DNA of 64,000 nucleotides from Chloropicon primus (lineage: Eukaryota; Chlorophyta; Chloropicophyceae; Chloropicales; Chloropicaceae). Below the pieces are notes generated by a model that made no database searches, was not told where the DNA came from, and was given only the letters and a program-made list of their open reading frames with translations. The translations under genes were made by a program, and so were the position numbers. Where the stretch lies: assembly GCA_023205875.1 (NCBI GenBank), contig CP060769.1, forward strand, positions 1 through 64,000. Reading direction: 5' to 3'. Shown one piece after another: positions 60,932 to 64,000 of this stretch (position 1 is its first letter; the number at the start of each line of letters is the position of its first letter).

Positions 60932-61366
60932 ATGACCACCCCTTTGGCGGCCAGCAGGGCTTCAAAATGTAACGGACGCCGAGTGATCAGGAAGAAGACG
61001 GCTCGCATGCTTTTGACGTTGAGGCACTATGCGCTCAGAACGTACTTGGCTTCCAAGGTGCTCTTGTGCGGCAAGGAGCTGGCGATCGTGACGGAGGAGT
61101 ACACCTCCAAGACCTGTGGCAGGTGCGGACACATCAAGGAGAACCTGGGTGGAGCAAAGGTTTGCAAGTGCCAGGAGTGTGGCTTCAAGTGCGATCGGGA
61201 TGCGAACGGGGCACGCAACATCCTTCTCAAGCACTTGTGTGAACCACAAGAAGTGCAACTCCTCAGGGTTGCACACGCGTTTGTTAGTACGAGCTGCCCT
61301 TGCTTGCTAAGGGTGGAATGGTCCTTTCGAGAAACTCAAACTGAAACGACCTTTGCACAAAACTAA
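60932..61366 (+). pseudogene. TnpB/Fanzor-type RNA-guided nuclease, C-terminal fragment
   Basis: The open frame contains GRRVIRKKTARMLLTLRHYA, then AIVTEEYTSKTCGRCGHI, CQECGFKCDRD and ANGARNILLKHL. This is the TnpB (IS200/IS605/IS607 OrfB) ending: a helix before the zinc ribbon, two CxxC knuckles, and the RuvC-III Asp in DRDxNGARN. Algal and giant-virus Fanzor proteins share this ending. Upstream RuvC-I/II and WED parts are not visible on either strand, and no ATG-anchored full protein exists, so it is a 3' fragment of a plain DNA-transposon gene. The frame runs on about 40 residues beyond the conserved end. Confidence 0.8.
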
Positions 61367-61399
61367 CGGGTAGAGATCCGGCCGTGGGAGGAGGACATA

Positions 61400-61760
61400 G
61401 ACCGCAGCAAATTGCCTGCGAGCTGAACCATACCAGCCATACCAGCTGCTGCTTCACTATGCCCCATATTGCTCTCCACTCCAGACATGTGGACAGGGAA
61501 GTCCCGTTTGGTGGCCTCGGAGAGTAACACAGCAGATGCCGCACCGACCTCAATGGGGCCACCAAGAGGAGTACCTGTACCGTGCATCTGCAAGACCTGT
61601 GCACTCCAGGCATCAAGGTCTGCCGAGTGCAAGCTCATACGCATCACTTGCTGTTGAGAGGGTCCGTGCGGTGCGGTCAAAGCACTGGATCGCCCATCTT
61701 GGTTCACAGCAGTGCCACGTAGCATCACCGTATCTTGTTTGGAACCATCTTCAAGAGGAC
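61400..61760 (-). pseudogene. Type I polyketide synthase ketosynthase fragment
   Basis: The minus strand encodes RGTAVNQDGRSSALTAPHGP, then LQMHGTGTPLGGPIEVGA and SNMGHSEAAAGMAG. HGTGT and NxGHxEAAAG are the two catalytic-His motifs of KS domains. Only about 115 of the roughly 420 residues of a KS are present, without the active-site Cys region (upstream) or the C-terminal part. No other PKS domain lies within the window, so this is a broken gene fragment. Prasinophyte and other green algae carry large modular PKS genes that could be the source. Confidence 0.85.
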
Positions 61761-61958
61761 CGAGAACGCAAGCGATGCATATTGTGTATATAGTCCCTTC
61801 GAGACGTCGCCAAGAACAAGGCTCATGTAGGACATGTGTGCTGCGACAAGAGAGGATGAACAAAAAAAAAGAGGTCGGAAGTGTATCACGGGTCGGAGTT
61901 TCCCGTGTCATTTTGAACCATGGTTGGAGAGCAACTTGTGTTCGTTGCTGCCGAGATG

Positions 61959-62066
61959 TGCCTTCGGCGGGGATCGAACCCGCGACCTTAGGATGACCCT
62001 TCGATCATTTTTCGATTTGATAGTTGTATTATGAGACCTACGCGCTACCGACTGCGCCACGAAGAC
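61959..62066 (-). tRNA. tRNA-Met (CAU), elongator type, with 35-nt intron
   Basis: On the minus strand: acceptor GTCTTCG/CGAAGGC with discriminator A, D stem GCGC/GCGC, anticodon arm TAGGTCTCATA...ATCCTA, T arm GCGGG-TTCGATC-CCCGC. A 35-nt intron sits at the canonical site between positions 37 and 38. The anticodon is CAT and the anticodon arm resembles plant and yeast elongator tRNA-Met (not the initiator GGGCTCATAACCC). The nearest minus-strand T-run is about 90 bp downstream. Confidence 0.88.
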
Positions 62067-62097
62067 GTTTTCCTTGTTGTTTCAAGGGTGTGCACGA

Positions 62098-62322
62098 GTA
62101 GGAAATGACATTTTGGACAACTTTGCGGAGACCTTGAAGGCAGACCTGGAGGAGACAAAGAGAGCCAAGGCCAATGAGGCTTCCGCCAAGTGCAACAGAA
62201 ACGGAGGCGCGCCGCTTGTGGTGCGAGGGATGCTGAAGCTCGTCCGCGTCGCCGTCGCTGGCGTCCTACCGTTGTTTCTGGCAAAAGAAGCGTTTCGAGT
62301 GAGCCAAAACTCGGGTTCGTAG
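62098..62322 (+). other. Short unassigned open frame in the island
   Basis: Reads ARVGNDILDNFAETLKADLE, then NGGAPLVVRGMLKLVRVAVA and a hydrophobic end LPLFLAKEAFRVSQNSG. Composition is protein-like (amphipathic helix, then hydrophobic helix) and a possible 3' splice site (TTTCAAG) lies just upstream. It may be the terminal exon or a fragment of an unidentified gene. I do not recognise it. Confidence 0.25.
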
Positions 62323-62449
62323 CACTTTGTTCTACTAGGTGACGAGGCCGACGCGCAACGCGTTGTGTCTGAGTGGCTCACTTGAGTAGCTCTAGCTCTT
62401 GATCATCCTCATCCTTTTTCTTGGCAATCCCTCGTCTTGTTTGCTCCCT

Positions 62450-62852
62450 CCGTATCAATCTGCTGCTGCCAACGAAGAACCTGAACTGCTCCAGTGGGAG
62501 AGGCAACAAGACCTGGAAGAAGGAAGCCGCGGAGATGTGCCCGAGCTGCCAGCTTCGACCCGTGCTTGGTCTACCTCGAGCCAGAATCACCCGTTCTGGC
62601 CTGCTTCTGTGCTGGTCATAGCATAGTAGCTCTAGCTCTTGATCATCCTCATCCTTTTTCTTGGCAATCCCTCGTCTTGTTTGCTCCCTCCCTCTGCCCT
62701 GTCCCCTCAGCAAGACGGGGACCGGCAATCCCTCGTCTTGTTTGCTCCCTCGCCTCGCCTTGCCTCGCCTCGCCTTTGCCTCCCAAGTCCAGTTTTTCCC
62801 TGCTGAAAGCCGTTTCGTTCTCCCCCCTTCCAATCAAAATCCAATTCATGAT
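62450..62852 (-). repeat. Long inverted repeat, right arm
   Basis: Inverted partner of 59807-60210. Its inner side is followed by a 65-bp partial copy (62386-62450) that directly repeats 62626-62690 (CTCTAGCTCTTGATCATCCT...), so a nested duplication occurred on this side only. Confidence 0.93.
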
Positions 62853-62854
62853 GA

Positions 62855-63262
62855 ACAATTCATGAGCTGGGCGAAGACTTTGTGCATGAGATGCGATCGA
62901 TGCTGGCCAAGGAGGAGGAAGACTTTTACTCGAGCTGCGTGGCCTGCGTGGACCAGGCCCTCGCCCTCTACGAGTCGAGGGAGTGGGACCATTCGAGAAC
63001 GGATGCTTTCCTGAGGACGATCGAGAGGGGCGTGAGGAGGAGGACGACGGAGCTCGCTGTCGCAGCGCAAGTGAAGGAGGTCTCGGTGGAGGCGGAGGCG
63101 GACAATGCCCTGTGGTTCCCGAAGAAGGGCGATAGGGTCAAGCTGAAGAGGCTTGGCGGGACGAAGGCCACCGTCGTCGGCTTCAACAAGACGAATCAGA
63201 CGGTCACCGTCCGGAAGGGAACGATAACAATGACGTGCACGCTGGGTGATCTCAGCAGATGA
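62855..63262 (+). pseudogene. MutS2 C-terminal fragment
   Basis: The open frame starts at a stop codon overlapping the inverted-repeat edge (62852-62854) and reads IHELGEDFVHEMRSMLAKEE, ending with DRVKLKRLGGTKATVVGF and VTVRKGTITMTCTLGDLSR. This matches the KOW-like linker region of plant/bacterial MutS2 (GDxVxVxxLGxxGxVxxxxx...VQxGxxxxxVxxxDL). ATG 62888 would give about 124 residues. The MutS2 ATPase and clamp lie nowhere in the window, nor does a Smr nuclease domain follow. It looks like a gene 3' end cut off at the repeat boundary, though a rare small gene starting at 62888 is possible. Confidence 0.6.
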
Positions 63263-63747
63263 AGAAGCCGGTGCGATGATGGATGTTGGATGATGGATCC
63301 TCTCTCTCTCCCCTCCCTCCTCTGTCTGATCAAAAGAAGCCTGATCATCTGTCTCTCTACTAAAGGGTAACTGAAGCAAAAGAAGCCAAATCATCATCCA
63401 AGCAAAGTAACCGATGCATCTCCTCCCTCCTCTCCCTCCTCTGTCTGATCCAAAGAAGCCTGATCATCATCCAAGCAAAGTAACCGATGCATCTCCTCCC
63501 TCCTCTCCCTCCTCTCCCTCTGTCTGATCCAAAGAAGCCTGATCATCTTAAGAGAGAGAGAGAGAGAAGGAGGGAGAAGGGAGGACGAGGACGAGGACGA
63601 GGGTGGCGGAGGGTTCGACAAAAGGAAGCGTCTCATTACGAGCTTTCCGTGGACCACTCGATTGAAGGATTTGGTGTCCTGTGGAGGATTGGAACCCACG
63701 GGAGATGATTGGAGGAAGTGGAAGATGAAGAAGACGCAGTGGTGAGG
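63263..63747. repeat. Intergenic region with about 73-bp minisatellite
   Basis: Units running AAGCAAAGTAACCGATGCAT through CTCCTCCCTCCTCTCCCTCC to TGTCTGATCCAAAGAAGCCT and GATCATCATCC occur about 2.5-3 times between 63300 and 63550, with a CTCCCTCCT internal length difference. A (GA)n run at 63551-63566 follows. No gene is seen before 63748. Confidence 0.75.
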
Positions 63748-63948
63748 ATGTCGCTGGCTGCTGAGGAGATCTTGGAGCTGAGCGAGCAAGTGTTGCGAAG
63801 CTCGAACAAGGTGAAAGGAATCGAAGCGGAGATGGTCACAGCCATTGCTCTCATCGAAAGCAGTGGAAACGTCAAGGCTTATCGGTACGAGGAGCACCTA
63901 GGAGAAGCTTCTTCTGGATTAACCCAACTGCTGCAAAGTACGGCGAAG
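63748..63948 (+). CDS. Lytic transglycosylase (SLT)-like protein, first exon (partial)
   Basis: First ATG in an open frame; 67 residues to a GTAAAT splice donor at 63949 (phase 0), the gene continuing past the window. The sequence VKGIEAEMVTAIALIESSGN then AYRYEEHLGEASSGLTQLLQ matches the start of SLT/lysozyme-fold lytic transglycosylases, where the Glu in the IESSGN motif is catalytic. Bacterial enzymes cut peptidoglycan; plastid or bacterial-like versions exist in plants and algae. No transit peptide is visible in this exon. Confidence 0.6.
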
Positions 63949-64000
63949 GTAAATGCGATTCTTTCGCTCTTTGATCTCGACGTCATGCGCATCTCCTCTC

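Larger units (their letters stand above)
60211..62449. mobile_element. Interior of inverted-repeat-bounded island (gene-fragment mosaic)
   Basis: 2.24 kb between the arms. From left to right it holds about 450 bp with nothing recognisable except (GT)n at 60478-60502, a reverse-transcriptase fossil, a TnpB/Fanzor C-terminal segment (+), a ketosynthase fragment (-), tRNA-Met (-) and a short unassigned open frame (+, 62098-62322). I see no target-site duplication outside the arms, and no complete transposase, so classification as one mobile element is inference. Confidence 0.5.

Overview
The window is the left end of a nuclear chromosome from a unicellular eukaryote, most likely a small-genome green alga. 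The + strand opens with about 460 bp of CCTAAAA/CCTAAA telomere repeats (G-strand TTTTAGG), followed by degenerate telomere-like spacers and three copies of a subtelomeric repeat. Plastid-type threonine synthase, phosphoserine aminotransferase with a transit-like leader, a CML21/22-like EF-hand protein and lumazine synthase point to the green lineage. Compact genes with zero to two short GT-AG introns, GC-rich coding sequence and abundant simple repeats suggest a prasinophyte-grade chlorophyte. A Chloropicon-like alga is my best guess; this is inference, not shown by the sequence.

Layout. 1-1920 is telomere and subtelomere. 1921-19117 holds V-ATPase G, eIF2B-beta, RFC5, MsrB, threonine synthase, a neurochondrin-like protein, phosphoserine aminotransferase, TTLL1, TSR2 and tRNA-Gly, with a degenerate interstitial telomere-like array at 17.7-17.9 kb. 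19118-33032 holds an ankyrin remnant, FARSA, RPL8 (uL2), a TLC-domain protein, an unrecognised basic protein, an NSL1/Mis14-like protein and CFAP57. 33033-53253 holds a four-TM (TMEM138-like) protein with a duplicated leader, acylaminoacyl peptidase, a kinesin-12 with ten 39-residue repeats, a Tudor-less SMN, an EF-hand protein, two tandem cathepsin-like proteases, an SLC38/AAAP transporter, lumazine synthase and a pectin-acetylesterase/NOTUM-like protein. 53327-59299 holds two paralogous homeodomain-coiled-coil genes flanking an SGNH hydrolase.

The last part (59807-62852) is an accessory island bounded by about 403-bp near-identical inverted repeats. Inside are a reverse-transcriptase fossil, the C-terminal part of a TnpB/Fanzor-type nuclease, a polyketide-synthase ketosynthase fragment and an intron-containing tRNA-Met. 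A MutS2 C-terminal fragment abuts the right repeat, and the window ends inside a gene with a lytic-transglycosylase-like first exon.

Functionally the core genes are ordinary housekeeping ones: translation, replication, amino-acid and vitamin synthesis, snRNP and ribosome assembly, mitosis. TTLL1, CFAP57 and the TMEM138-like protein add a ciliary theme. The most novel material is the inverted-repeat island and the homeodomain pair, both members of which carry Tyr in place of the near-invariant Asn51 and share an unrecognised C-terminal domain.
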